Shown: piece by piece, positions 1 through 12,308 of the stretch
Numbering within the stretch: the first letter of the stretch is position 1
How the letters are laid out: each line of letters begins with the position of its first letter
Source: Blakeslea trispora
Lineage: Eukaryota; Mucoromycota; Mucoromycetes; Mucorales; Choanephoraceae
NCBI GenBank assembly: GCA_025331445.1
Contig: JAIWNE010000007.1
Location: 496,001 to 560,000, forward strand
Direction of reading: 5' to 3'
DNA length: 64,000 nucleotides
Notes under the pieces: model-generated
Database searches by the model: none
Seen by the model: the letters and a program-made list of their open reading frames with translations, nothing else
What the model was told of the DNA's origin: nothing
Program-made: the position numbers and the translations under genes

Positions 1-105
1 AGTGCTGAGTATCAGAGTGCTGAGTATCAGAGTGCTGAGTATCAGAGTGCTGAGTATCAGAGTGCTGAGTATCAGAGTGCTGAGTATCAGAGTGCTGAGT
101 ATCAG
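1..105. repeat. 15-bp tandem repeat, cut by window start
   Basis: About seven head-to-tail copies of the 15-mer agtgctgagtatcag open the window, so the array probably continues to the left. The same motif occurs in inverted orientation near 41,960-42,130, where it flanks the inverted copy of the following sequence. The open frame running through it reads a simple peptide repeat and is not a gene. Confidence 0.9.
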
Positions 106-880
106 ATCGTTGATTTACAGAATGAAGGATTGGATCGAGGTTGCTCGCGAAAAAAAAACAAAGAAACAGAGAAACAAATGGAGAAAGAAGAAAGGATTAC
201 GGGCAGCCAGTCAAGGAGCAATACAACATCCCATTGTACTGCATTGCGCGAAAGAGAAAGAGAAGAAGAGGATATTGATGAATGAACAGAAGGACGGTCG
301 AGGGGACAATTATATCAGTTCAGCATATAGCTATCTATCTGTCTATCTACTTTTATTTTATTTTATTTTATTTTGTATTTATCCAGCGCTAATCAACACA
401 ACATCGCTATACAGTATACTCGATTGCATGTTCTTGATCTGGATCGAACCTTGTCTGTACTTCTCTGTATCAATGTACGGCCATTTCTGAAATGTTATAG
501 AAAAGAAAGAGGAGGATCAGAAACAGTGTGGCAAAAACAGCAATGTGAGGATGCTGTGAGAGATGCTATGACAGATGATAGAGCATCTGATGCAAGACAA
601 CAACATGCGTTTCACTTGATCCTAAAGAACTGTTTGATGGCTTATCTGCTAAACATAAAGCACAAAATAAATGCTGACGTCCTTCGAGTCATTTGTAAAG
701 AAAAAAGAAGAGAGAGAGTGTGTGTGTGTGTGTGCGATTTTCAACTTTTTGCGATACGAGCTCTGTTTCACTATCTGTATCTGGCTGTCAAGCATGCTCT
801 AGGCAGCTTGTGCATGGCATCAAAGATAATGACTTTCTCAAAGCTTAATCCTCACACAAGGACTGAAGTTTGATTGTTCT
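106..880 (+). repeat. Dispersed repeat, copy 1 (composite)
   Basis: Positions about 118-715 reappear almost unchanged, as the reverse complement, at about 41,342-41,950. Positions about 776-880 match, with some divergence, 39,378-39,475 and 48,932-49,030 in direct orientation; the match starts with ggctgtcaagcatgctct. A more diverged relative of the first part lies around 46,600-46,880. The two parts are adjacent here but are about 2 kb apart and differently oriented in the 39-42 kb region, so the element is mosaic. Open frames inside have no recognised domain. Confidence 0.8.
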
Positions 881-1334
881 GATTACGCAACCAGCATTGA
901 TTTATTGATTGTACGTGTTTCCACGAAAAAGAAAAGAAAAGAGAACACACATGTAAATCTAAGCAAATGAAATCACAGACTATGATGGCAACTGTGATGG
1001 CAACTATGATTACAACTGTGATTACAACTATGATTACAACTATGATTACAAATATGATTACAACACAACCACAGTCGAATACGAAACGCTTAGACAATTC
1101 GAACCTTTCTTATCTATTATAATAACAAACAACCACACATGACAAGTGAAGCTATGAAAGACAATTCACTTTGTTTGAGATCTACTAATACGAGCGTACT
1201 TGCAAAATTCAAAGTAATGTAGATGTTTCTTTTTTTTTTAAAAATGTCTTCTTCCTTCTCCTTTGTCTCAAAAGATACACTTTTACTCCAATAAACAAAA
1301 CTGTATAATCAATGTAATACTTTGTAGGCCTCAG

Positions 1335-1860
1335 ACAAATCTTGTGAGAGGGAACTCCATTTTCTTATGTATATTTTTGAAAGGAAAGAGAGGGTGTTGA
1401 TTCTACTCGGAGTATTTGCTGTGCTCATGTGTTGTTTTGACGTCGGCTTTAATTAGTCAGTCGATTGACCAATGTTGGACTTTTATCAACAGTTCTTCTG
1501 TTAGGATAACTGGTCATCTTATTTGGAAGATAGACAATAGCCAAATCTTATCCTCAGCTCAGGATAAGTTGAAAATATATTGTCTACAAGGCCTGATATC
1601 TTGGCGAGATATCTCTTTCACTCAGCCAGGATATAGTCCTCCCTCTTTTTTGTTTTGTTTTGTTTTAACAGTCCTCACTTCAAACTCATCTAGCATAATG
1701 TCTAACTTGATTGTGCGTTTCCCTGCTTTGTAAGCATTATTATTATTATTATTATTATTGTTGTTGTTGTTGTTGTTGTTGACATTGGTCGTCAAAATGG
1801 CCTTTTGCTTATCATTCTTATTGGTTGAATAAGAGTATAATGAAAACAAAACACAAAGAG
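1335..1860 (+). repeat. Diverged dispersed repeat, copy a
   Basis: This stretch aligns by eye with 7,185-8,025. Shared landmarks in order are gagagggaactc, aggatgactggtcac-like, a diverged segment ending in a gagatat motif, and a closing segment with ttgacat..tgtcaaaat followed by gattaattg-like sequence. A TTA/TTG trinucleotide run (about 1,736-1,780) lies inside this copy. No coding frame is conserved between the copies, so I treat it as an old noncoding or transposon-derived repeat. Confidence 0.6.
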
Positions 1861-2109
1861 AATCGACCCGATTGGTCTTTGTTCTTTGAGAGTGTTTGAA
1901 GGTGTTTTTGCTTCTTGTAGAAATTGAAACAGGAGCTTCTACAGAATGGTAGTATAGCTATCATTTGTATGTTCTCGATGAGTTACTACATGCCACAGTC
2001 ATTTGCCTTTCGTTACTAAATTGGTGTCAAAAACTCGATTAATTTATCCTTATAGTTAACAAGCACCTTACTGACTGGCACTATGATGCTCTATTACTGT
2101 TGCTCTTAT

Positions 2110-2245
2110 GCGCTACTCACAGTCCCCCCTTTTTTTCACTCAGTAATTACATACAAGTTGATGAAATGCTCAGGCAACATATTAAAGAGGTTATGACAGT
2201 AACCGATAATGAACCTCTCTCTCTCGCATACATACAGAAGAAGGA
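2110..2245 (+). repeat. Short dispersed repeat, inverted relative at 47.6 kb
   Basis: The segment from ctcagtaatt through cgataatgaacctctc resembles the reverse complement of about 47,578-47,680, with recognisable blocks such as caacatattaaagagg versus caacatagtaaagagg. In translation both give related short peptides, but neither is part of a longer open frame. It is probably a fragment of a degraded mobile element. Confidence 0.5.
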
Positions 2246-2329
2246 AAATAAAATTTTCATTACTTTACATGCTTCTCGAAATGATGCATTCATTGTACTA
2301 TTTCAGATAGACAATAATGGTTGAAACAA

Positions 2330-3680
2330 AGCATGTCTTGTCTGCTTTAGATGCTCTATCATCCCCCTATAGGCTATTGCCTGCCACTCTCCGCTTAACA
2401 TACTCTACACTGTCTAAAAGGATGCCTACACATATTTAATGAAATCGTAATCCTTGCTACTGCTTACTCTTAAAAAAATGTATATTTTTTTATATTCTAC
2501 TTTGTATAATTCATCTAGTCAAATGCATACAAAAAAGACAATAAAAGTAACATATATATTCTACATATATTCCATTCACTGATTTTGCATTTCCTCTTTA
2601 TTTGCATTTTTTGTCAGATTATACTGAATTAGAACCATAATCTAACAAACTGATTCCATCTTTGTACTATGTAAGGCCGTTTTCTCGATAAAAAAACAAC
2701 CCTGTTTATTCGTCAAAAGATGGAATACAAAAGCCTTCATCCATAGATTTTTGATTCCAGAATGATGGTAGAAAATAACCGAACCCATTAGAAAAAACTC
2801 GTTCTATAAGCATATTTAACTAGAGCACATTTGATGTGATAGCTTTGGGTTTCGAGAACAGACTATGAGCTTTTACCTAATGATGAAATAGGAGCAACAA
2901 AATAAACATGTTCTATAGTTGCAACAAGAAAATAAAGAAAAAATATTCTGCCTTCTAAATAGGATGTATTTCGTTGCCGCTTAGCACCGTTGCTCTTTCT
3001 TCAGGCAGGTATTCACCAAATCAAGCATATCAGACAAAAGCATTGCAAAGACTACTTACCTCACCATTTCATGACCGGCAAAATAAGAAATAGCACGGAT
3101 AATTGATACCAAGATGGATTGAAAGCAAGGAGTATCAGACTATCCAAGAACAATACGAACAATTTGGAATCGCACCAATTTACCGATGCCTTTTGAATGA
3201 GGTTTTTTTTTGTCGAGGATGTTTAAGCCAGTAAAGCTGTACAAGTAATGACCGAGAGAGAGAAAGAAAAAGGCTTCTTGACTGAAACAATCTTACGTTG
3301 GTAGCATCTCCCAAAATATACAATCAAGCTTGTTTTCTTCTATACAACACAGATCCTGTCTAATACATTGTTTGTACAGGCTGCATCATCATCATCACTT
3401 GCATACAGGATTTAGCAGCAGCAACTTATCAGTTTATAGGTTCTGACTTGCTCAAAAAACCACAAAGAAAAAGAAAAGCATAGCTGTCTCGTATATTGCA
3501 AGTCTCTAGACCAAGGCTAGGTATTGGTTTATTAAATTTTGTTTTAAAATAGTGATCACATAAAGCAGTTTTTATCAGCAAGTGTATGATGGTCTTTGCA
3601 TTTAAAGCAATCTAGTCAACTTTTTGTTGCTAGGTTTTGTGTTTATTTATTTCTTTCTATTTGCCCTGGCACTCTGATTT
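2330..3680. other. Intergenic, no gene recognised
   Basis: AT-rich sequence without an open frame that resembles a protein, without tRNA-like folding that I could see and without strong repeats. It lies between the dispersed repeats and the acidic-protein reading frame. Confidence 0.5.
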
Positions 3681-4469
3681 CTAATTTTCTGGTATGGTCC
3701 TTTGCTTCTTGTTCTTTCCTGCTCTCTTTACTTCCTCACCTTTCTCTTCCACTTCTTCATCTGCATCGTCTTCTAGCTTTCGCTTCAACATCTGGATTTC
3801 TTTCGTTTTGTTTGCATCGTCCTCATTCTTGTCTGTCTTTCTCTTCTTTGATTGTGCTTTCTTTCGTTCTTCTTTTTCTTCATCATCTTCGCCATCTAGC
3901 TTTCTCTTTTGCATACAAGGTTCTACTTCTTTGTATTCATAAAGACTACAGACTTCTGCTTCTTCGACTGTTTCTAACTTAATTCTGACATCTTCATAGC
4001 ACTTAAGTTTTTTTTGGCATGAAAATTCTTCATCCTCTTCTCCATCCTCTTCTTCATCCTCTTCTTCATCCTCTTCGTCTTCTTCTACTACTATGACAAC
4101 TTCTGGTTCACTTAACTCTTCATAAGCTTCTTCATATCTTTCTTCATCTTCGTCTTCTTTGTCTTCATCTTCGTATTCTTTGTCTTCCTCTACTACTATG
4201 ACAACTTCTGGTTCACTTAACTCTTCATAGGCATCTTCATATCTTTCTTCCTCTTCTTCTTCAACTACTACAACTTCTGGCTCTTCCAGGTATTCGAAAC
4301 AGTCTACAAACACGTCTTCTTGAATTTCAACAAATTCTACTTCGTTTTTCTGATAATAACATGAGCTTACAGGTTCTTTTTTTTTTACGCTTGTACATAC
4401 CCAAACACTGAAATGGCTGTCTTTGATGTTTGCATGATTTTTTGGGCTATGATAGATTTGTATGGACAA
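3681..4469 (-). CDS. Possible acidic nuclear-type protein, 262 aa
   Basis: I do not recognise a family. The frame is uninterrupted for 262 codons from ATG to stop. The middle (about residues 60-145) is extremely acidic and holds repeats built on a RYE(D/E)AYEELSEPEVV core, then a pure Glu/Asp stretch. The C-terminal third switches to Lys/Arg-rich clusters such as KKRKTDK and NKKQR, which look like nuclear localisation signals. This acidic-then-basic layout is common in histone- or ribosome-handling proteins but is also what a GAA-type repeat would encode by chance. The repeat at codon level and the different composition of the two ends favour a real gene. An upstream exon cannot be excluded. 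No neighbour suggests a function. Confidence 0.4.
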   Translation of the reverse strand: MSIQIYHSPKNHANIKDSHFSVWVCTSVKKKEPVSSCYYQKNEVEFVEIQEDVFVDCFEYLEEPEVVVVEEEEEERYEDAYEELSEPEVVIVVEEDKEYEDEDKEDEDEERYEEAYEELSEPEVVIVVEEDEEDEEEDEEEDGEEDEEFSCQKKLKCYEDVRIKLETVEEAEVCSLYEYKEVEPCMQKRKLDGEDDEEKEERKKAQSKKRKTDKNEDDANKTKEIQMLKRKLEDDADEEVEEKGEEVKRAGKNKKQRTIPEN

Positions 4470-7400
4470 TTTTTTGTGATGTTAACAAATAAGCAAGATA
4501 AGAAAAGCCGTTGTGTAGTTTCAAAGTCTCTTTACCTTGCATCACTGATGAGCAGTTGATCTGGAGATGTACGTAAAGTCATTTTTTAAGATAGCGTGTT
4601 TTATCAATAAATTTTGTGGAAAATTATAAAAGAGAAAAGAAAGAAGAAAAGAGGTAGAGCAGGGTTGGGTAGGGTAGAAAAGAGAAGGCTATACGTCATT
4701 ACTTATACTGTAGAGTGCTTCAAACCAGGGCTTGTAGCCATGTATCAATCGAGACACACTCTTTCTGGTTCAGTCACTTGCTATACTTATTTGGCACACA
4801 CTATTTTGTCATGTGGCTAATTAGCTGAAGGTTGATAGGGGAGGGGGACCTAATGAGATATAAATATTATTGTCTTTACGGTATAAATACCTATTCGTCT
4901 GGGAATAGACAAACATATACGTTCACATATACAACGTGTGTGCTTATACGTGATTCAATATCACTGTTTTACATACAAATGCTACGTATATACATATGTT
5001 GTGAGGTCATGTTTGTTAGGCTTTTGTTTGTCTTTGTAAAAATCATGCATAATCTTGTACTCAATGTTTTGGAACAGGCTACTTCATTTGTAATCCTTTC
5101 TGGCCTTGTTCCGTACGGCGCTCAGTTGATTAGCAATACTATCTCTCTAACCACACATACTGTTACCCCCTTTTTTCTTTCCTGCCTATTCCTGGTAAGA
5201 CTTTGCCCTGATGTGAAAAGTAGCAGAATAAATCACAATTGACTTTGTATCGCTTTTTATTTTTTCACTCAAGAAGAGATTGGTTGTCAAAGCGACCTTC
5301 ATTTGCATGAATATGGTTGCTTGTCGTAATCTGACCTAACAGTTTTTATATTCTAATTAATACCTCTCTTTCTCTTTCTCTTTCTCTTTTGATATACATT
5401 CTAAGACATTAGTTCAATACCTTGGAGTCAATCTTTTCAGATTACAAACAGTAAAATAAGCAATCATAGGCTTGGAAATTAAGTGTCGGTGACGATAATG
5501 ATTGACTATATGTTGCCAAGTAGATCCTGACAATGGCTTTATGTGCTTGCATACTATGTTCAAATACTGTTATAACATTCTCACATTCTTTAAACAAAAA
5601 TTCTGATGCTATCATCTTTTTGACAACTATACCTCTGTCTTACATATATAGTTACACAGTCTCAATTGCAGCTATAAACAATCATGTCCCAATTCCAATG
5701 TTGACACATACATATTTGGATAAATGTACACACACAAAATCATGCGTATGGTATCTAATGAATCAAATCATGACAATAGACATTGTCTTGTCAATAAAAG
5801 AATAAAAACAAATATAACACTAATGATCACGATCCAAATACATGTGAATTTCCTTCTCATAATACTTGATCACTTTCATTACAGTTCTTATCAGTATTAA
5901 CTAGAAAAATTCAAGTTAATATAAATCCATTAGATTATAACATACAATAAAGGGTTAAATTTTTATCTCACAGTTTCTTTGCTATAATTTTTTACCTATT
6001 CGAACAACCTTCTAGTTTCATCACACTAATGGAGTAGTAGAGCTCCTTTTTCGCCCTTCTATCCGTACTGATGTTTCGACTTCTGCTGCTGTTATAGCTA
6101 AATGGCTGACTGTCACGACTTTTGCTGCTGGCTTTATTCCATTGTAAGTTTTTTGTTTTATTCTTTTTTGCCATTAGTATCTCTTTGACATGTTTAGCTT
6201 TTATCGATGCCTTGAACTTTAAAATTATGTATTGTAATAATTGCTATCACTGTTTCCTATATTACTATGGCTTTTTTTCCTTTTTTCTATCCAATGAGCT
6301 TTTTTAACGAGTTGAGCGAGCTAGAAGATAACAATTACTAAGTCTATTTTTTTTTTTTCGAAAATTTTTGCTTTGACTGTTCTTGTCGGTGGAACCAAAG
6401 TAAAGCTAGAATACAACCAGTATTCCAGAGTATACTTGACAAACACACCTGGTGTGCATTAATTTACTGTTAAAGAAATCTAATCGCGAGCGGTAGGTCA
6501 TTGCTGTAAGAAATAGACAACTCAAGCTATTTATCCAAACTGGTAAGCGAGCCGGAAAACATCTCAAATTGTATGAAACGTGACGTTTGCTTACTACAAC
6601 CTTAACTAGTAACTTTTTTTTTATGTATACATGTATTAACTAGCTAGAATTCAAGAAATAGCTTCGGCCGCTAAAATAGGTGAATACTATAGAAGTATGA
6701 GTGTTTCTTTGATTCTTATCAATTCACTATAATCATTTAAAAAGTTTAAGACGCTTCTGCCATGAACTAGTTATAGCCTTCATTGTTCCCAAGGTTCCTA
6801 ACTCTGGATGTACAACTTTATACTAACTTTCATCTTCGAGCAACTTCTTAATTAACATTACCTTCTGTTGATATATCATACTTCTTGTGGATATATAAAG
6901 AAAAAGAAACATCACAATTTATCTTTCATGTTGCAATTATTTAATCGCGTTTCGTCTTTTGTATTTGCTTTTTGCATGCCAATGACTTTTGATTCTTCCC
7001 CAATCACTTGTTTTTATTTGTAACATATTATTGCAGTTTTATTAAGCTTTTCAGTATGAATGATGGGATTACAATACAAGCAGCTGCTTTATTGTCAAGC
7101 CCGTTTATTATTCCACTTGTACCATCTTCGCAAAAGAATTTTGTTTGGGAAGCTTAGATAGAAACAGCAATGTGATATTTGCAGTCTCAGGAAAATTCAA
7201 TGAGAGGGAACTCGATTTTTTTATTAAAAAGAAAGAGAAGGAACTAATTCTACTGCAAGTCCATGTTGTGTTTATATATTATTTCTATCTCGGTTTCAAT
7301 CAATCACTCCGTTATAATTTTATCTGTATGAGCAGTTTTCCTACTAGGATGACTGGTCACCTTAATGGAAAGATGGCTGTAGCCAGATTTCATCCCCCGC

Positions 7401-8402
7401 CTTGAATAAGGTGGAGATATATTGTTTACTTGATTTATATCTTGGAGAGATAATAATTATGCTCGACAAGATATGTTTAATCTTGATTAGTGTTTCAATA
7501 TATCAGGCATAACTGTTTCATACTTGTTCACTTGTTTCGTTGGATGTTTAGATCAGTTTAGATTAGGTGATAACGATAGACAAGCCCTTTGTAATTATGT
7601 CTCAGAACTATCTTTATCCAAGTAATGATTTAGTCTTTTCTTATAATGAAATCTCTAGAATCATTGCTTGTTCTGTTGGATGCTGCTACCTTGGTATTAT
7701 AAGGCCTATACAACCATCTTGCTATCGCATGTGTCATGTCATATAGCTATTTCAAGTATTGATGAGAAGAGAGTCAATGAATATAAATCTGATCATGCTT
7801 TCAATGTGTTAGCTAGGCACATTGAACGCTTTATATATCATATCATCGCTTTTTACCAATGCTTGTTAGATGTTTGATTTCAGGATTACCTCTGGTAATA
7901 TCTGAAATGATTTTAAGTTTCCAACTTTGTGAACATTGTTTGATTTATTGTTATTTTGACATTATCTGTCAAAATAACCTTTGATAATGATTAATTGAAT
8001 TTCCGATTATAAGTCGTTCTGGCTTCTGTGTATGCCCAAATACGACAAGCAAAAAATTGTTTAGATTAGTTTCAGAAGGCTGGACAAGTTTATCTTTCAT
8101 TATAATGGGTGGGAATACTTTGTAGACAAGAACAAGTAACAATCAAAAAGGAAAATAGACTTTTGTTATATGAGAGAGGCAGACTATGTGTTTTGCAGAC
8201 AAAAAACTATAAGCATAAAGGGCCGTGTATGAAGACTAATTGCATGAAGAATGAAATTGCAATAAGAGTAATGGTACTGAGGATGATAACAAAGATATAT
8301 GTGATGGTAGCAACCATAACAATCAGGCAAAATAAATTTAACACAAAAGAAGTGCACTTGCATTCCGGCAAAGTTTCGGTTGTAGTTCGGTCAAAGTCCG
8401 GT
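4470..8402. other. Gene-poor intergenic stretch
   Basis: Nearly 4 kb without a convincing gene. Short frames, for example 4,832-5,242 and 5,533-5,805, are hydrophobic or low-complexity translations of AT-rich DNA. The only structure I can support is the diverged repeat at 7,185-8,025. Confidence 0.5.
7185..8025 (+). repeat. Diverged dispersed repeat, copy b
   Basis: Relative of 1,335-1,860 in the same orientation. It is longer because about 430 bp (roughly 7,480-7,930) sit between the gagatat block and the closing ttattttgacattatctgtcaaaa block. No open frame is shared by the copies. Confidence 0.55.
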
Positions 8403-8423
8403 AATGTCCGGCCACCGGACATT
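8403..8423. repeat. Perfect 9-bp inverted repeat
   Basis: The arms aatgtccgg and ccggacatt flank a 3-base spacer. It is preceded by a run of CCGG/CGG-type motifs from 8,364 on. It lies 43 bp upstream of the tRNA-Gln. It could be the end of a small inverted-repeat transposon or a local hairpin; no partner end was found nearby. Confidence 0.6.
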
Positions 8424-8466
8424 ATTATTTCTTTAAATATAGCTATTTGAAAAATTAAATATCAAG

Positions 8467-8538
8467 GGTTCCATAGTGTAATGGTTATCATATCGGTCTT
8501 TGAATCCGGTGATCCGAGTTCGATTCTCGGTGGGACCT
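8467..8538 (+). tRNA. tRNA-Gln(TTG)
   Basis: 72 nt, no intron. The acceptor arms GGTTCCA and TGGGACC pair over seven positions (one T-G) with T as discriminator base. The D-arm region gtgtaatggttatca, the anticodon loop CTTTGAA with TTG in positions 34-36, and the T-arm ccgagttcgattctcgg fit eukaryotic tRNA-Gln closely. The A box (gtgtaatggtt) and B box (gttcgattc) serve as the internal pol III promoter. The gene is followed at once by tcttttttc, a pol III stop. CCA is not encoded, as expected in eukaryotes. Confidence 0.95.
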
Positions 8539-10266
<1,728 letters not shown>

Positions 10267-11573
10267 ATGACTTTTAGATCAATGAAGCATTATAACAAGC
10301 ATAGATGGGGCGGTATCATTTTACTTGGCTTGGCATCCATCTTGACCAAGGCCTCTCTAAAACACACAAGCTCAGTTTCTATAGAGCAAGCAATTTATCA
10401 TCAAGCAGTACCGCATCCTTACCTTGACGCAAATTCAAACATGCCATCAAGCTATTGGGACTATGAATCATTTCACCTTAATTGGAGGTAATAGAAAGTG
10501 GATATGGGTAGTATATACTCTCTTTTTATAAGCTAAATATAACCTAGTTCTCCCGAAAACTATCAAACAGCAGAGAAAATAGGGCGTGGCAAATATTCTG
10601 ATGTGTATTTAGGAGTAGATGTTCGAAGCAACAAAAGAGTAGTCATTAAGAAACTAAAGCCTATCAAACATTCAAAAATTCAAAGAGAAGTTAAAGTGCT
10701 TGAAGCAGTATCGGGAGATGTTAATACAATTACATTGCTGGATATTCTAAAAGATCCTGTGGTAAGATGCCTTTTACCTAATCTCGTTCCTTTTATCTTA
10801 TACTTATTTTCTGGTCTGTTCTTGTTAGAAAAACACAACCTCACTTGTGTTTGAACATGTGAATAATACTAACTATCAAATCCTCTATCCAGAATTGACA
10901 GATATGGATATTCGCTATTATATGTACCAGTTACTCAAGGCGCTTGACTCTTGTCACTCAAAGGGTATTATGCATCGTGACGTGAAACCAAACAATATCA
11001 TGATCGACCATCAAAAGCGTCAGGTAAATAAACAAATAAGAATAGACAAGAAAAGTTCTTCTAAAAAAAAATCTGCTGCATATCAAGTTGCGCTTAATAG
11101 ATTGGGGATTAGCCGAATTTTATCATCCTCAAAAGATCTATAATGTTCGGGTAGCATCCAGATATTTCAAAGGGCCTGAGCTTTTGGTAGGCTTTAGAAA
11201 ATATGATTATAGTCTTGATCTTTGGAGTTTTGGGTGTGTGCTTGCCGGCATGGTCTTTCGGATAGACCCTCTGTTCTATGGGTACGATAACAAAGACCAG
11301 CTAATTAATATTGCTTATATATTGGGTACAGATGAACTAGTCTCTTATACAGAAAAGTACAATTTTGAGCTAGATTCGTTTTATGTCAACACAATTCAAC
11401 AACGTAAGCGCAAGCCATGGTCCGAATTCATTACTTTAGAAAATCAGCATTATGCATCAAAAGAAGCTCTTGATCTACTTGATCACTTACTCCGCTATGA
11501 TCATCAAGAGCGATTCACAGCAAAACAAGCCATGTCACATCCTTACTTTTATCCAGTGGCTACCTTGGAATGA
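10267..11573 (+). CDS. CKA1: Casein kinase 2 catalytic (alpha) subunit
   Basis: Exons 10267-10487, 10548-10761, 10829-11023 and 11088-11573 join in frame to 371 aa. This is the constitutively active Ser/Thr kinase acidic-site kinase CK2, nuclear and cytoplasmic. Seen: the CK2-typical YWDYE before the kinase fold, glycine loop GRGKYSDV, catalytic Lys in [16 protein letters not shown] catalytic loop, the CK2-specific DWG (instead of DFG), and the C-terminal [19 protein letters not shown]. The fold is complete. Odd: the product starts about 45 residues before the point where CK2 proteins normally begin, and this extra part has a hydrophobic stretch ([12 protein letters not shown], about residues 15-26). 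An alternative start is the Met of NMPSSYW (10,441). It converges on the phosphatase gene with 60 bp between stops. Confidence 0.93.
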
Positions 11574-11633
11574 AGACAAGCAATATCCTCTTGTTTTTAT
11601 TATCTTTCTATGTTAATAAACAGATAGCAATAG

Positions 11634-12308
11634 TCAAACACAGCTACTTAGGGGGATTGAAGTCACTTCTTCAGCATTTGCTTGCTTGTTTCTATTAGAG
11701 AAACTGCCTAGACGGAACATAATACGACTGAAAGGGTTTTTGAGAGAAGGTTGGTTGAGTTTCTTTTTGCGTAGAGTAGGTCGATAGTTATCCAGATAGG
11801 CAATCTGAGGTTTGTTGAAAGCACCTCTTCGTTTGCTTCGAATGTATTCGACTACATCTAATGGCTGCATATTGGAGAGTTCGATCAGACCAATAGCAAC
11901 CAAGGCAGGTGCTCTACCTAAGCCTGCAACGCAATGTACTGCAATCGTTTGAGGTTCTTGTTCAGCTGCTGGTTGAATAATAGACAACCATTGATGAACA
12001 ACATTGGATGGTGGCTAAAGTAAACTAATGAGTTCGTTTTGTTTCTCTATTATGAGCCTATCTTTCTCACTTACAACACAACCATCTTTGAAAGGCAAGT
12101 CATGGACATGGATGCCTTGTTCGTTGAGTTTAGAGATATTGTATGTGGGTTGGCAACAGCGAACAACATGGGTGACATTATGCTTTTGGAATTCTTGAAG
12201 GTAAAAATCCAAAGTAGACTCGGTAGGACAATCAAGAATAAGGAATTGAAGAGTGCTTTGGGGAATAGGAATGAGAGAGAGAGCGCGGCCAAGTGGAGAG
12301 TGTGTCAT
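11634..12308 (-). CDS. PRL/PTP4A-type protein tyrosine phosphatase
   Basis: Exons 12075-12308 and 11634-12014 join in phase 0 to 204 aa. The family is a small dual-specificity-like phosphatase usually tethered to membranes by a prenyl group. Seen: the DLPFKDG(C) loop with its general-acid Asp, and the P-loop HCVAGLGRAP, which is diagnostic for PRLs and contains the catalytic Cys and Arg. The 60-bp intron (GTAAGT...TTTAG) is a multiple of three and holds an in-frame TAG just before the acceptor, so the unspliced reading frame appears as two broken halves; removal gives KDGCVPPSNVVHQWL as in the family. Odd: the end is ..PLSSCV, so the usual C-terminal CaaX box is absent unless an unrecognised 3' exon exists. 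The C-terminal tail is Lys/Arg-rich. Confidence 0.9.

Noticed and set aside
12015..12308. PRL phosphatase as a pseudogene with a TAG stop
   Set aside because: A canonical GTAAGT...TTTAG intron removes the stop and restores the conserved sequence exactly in phase.
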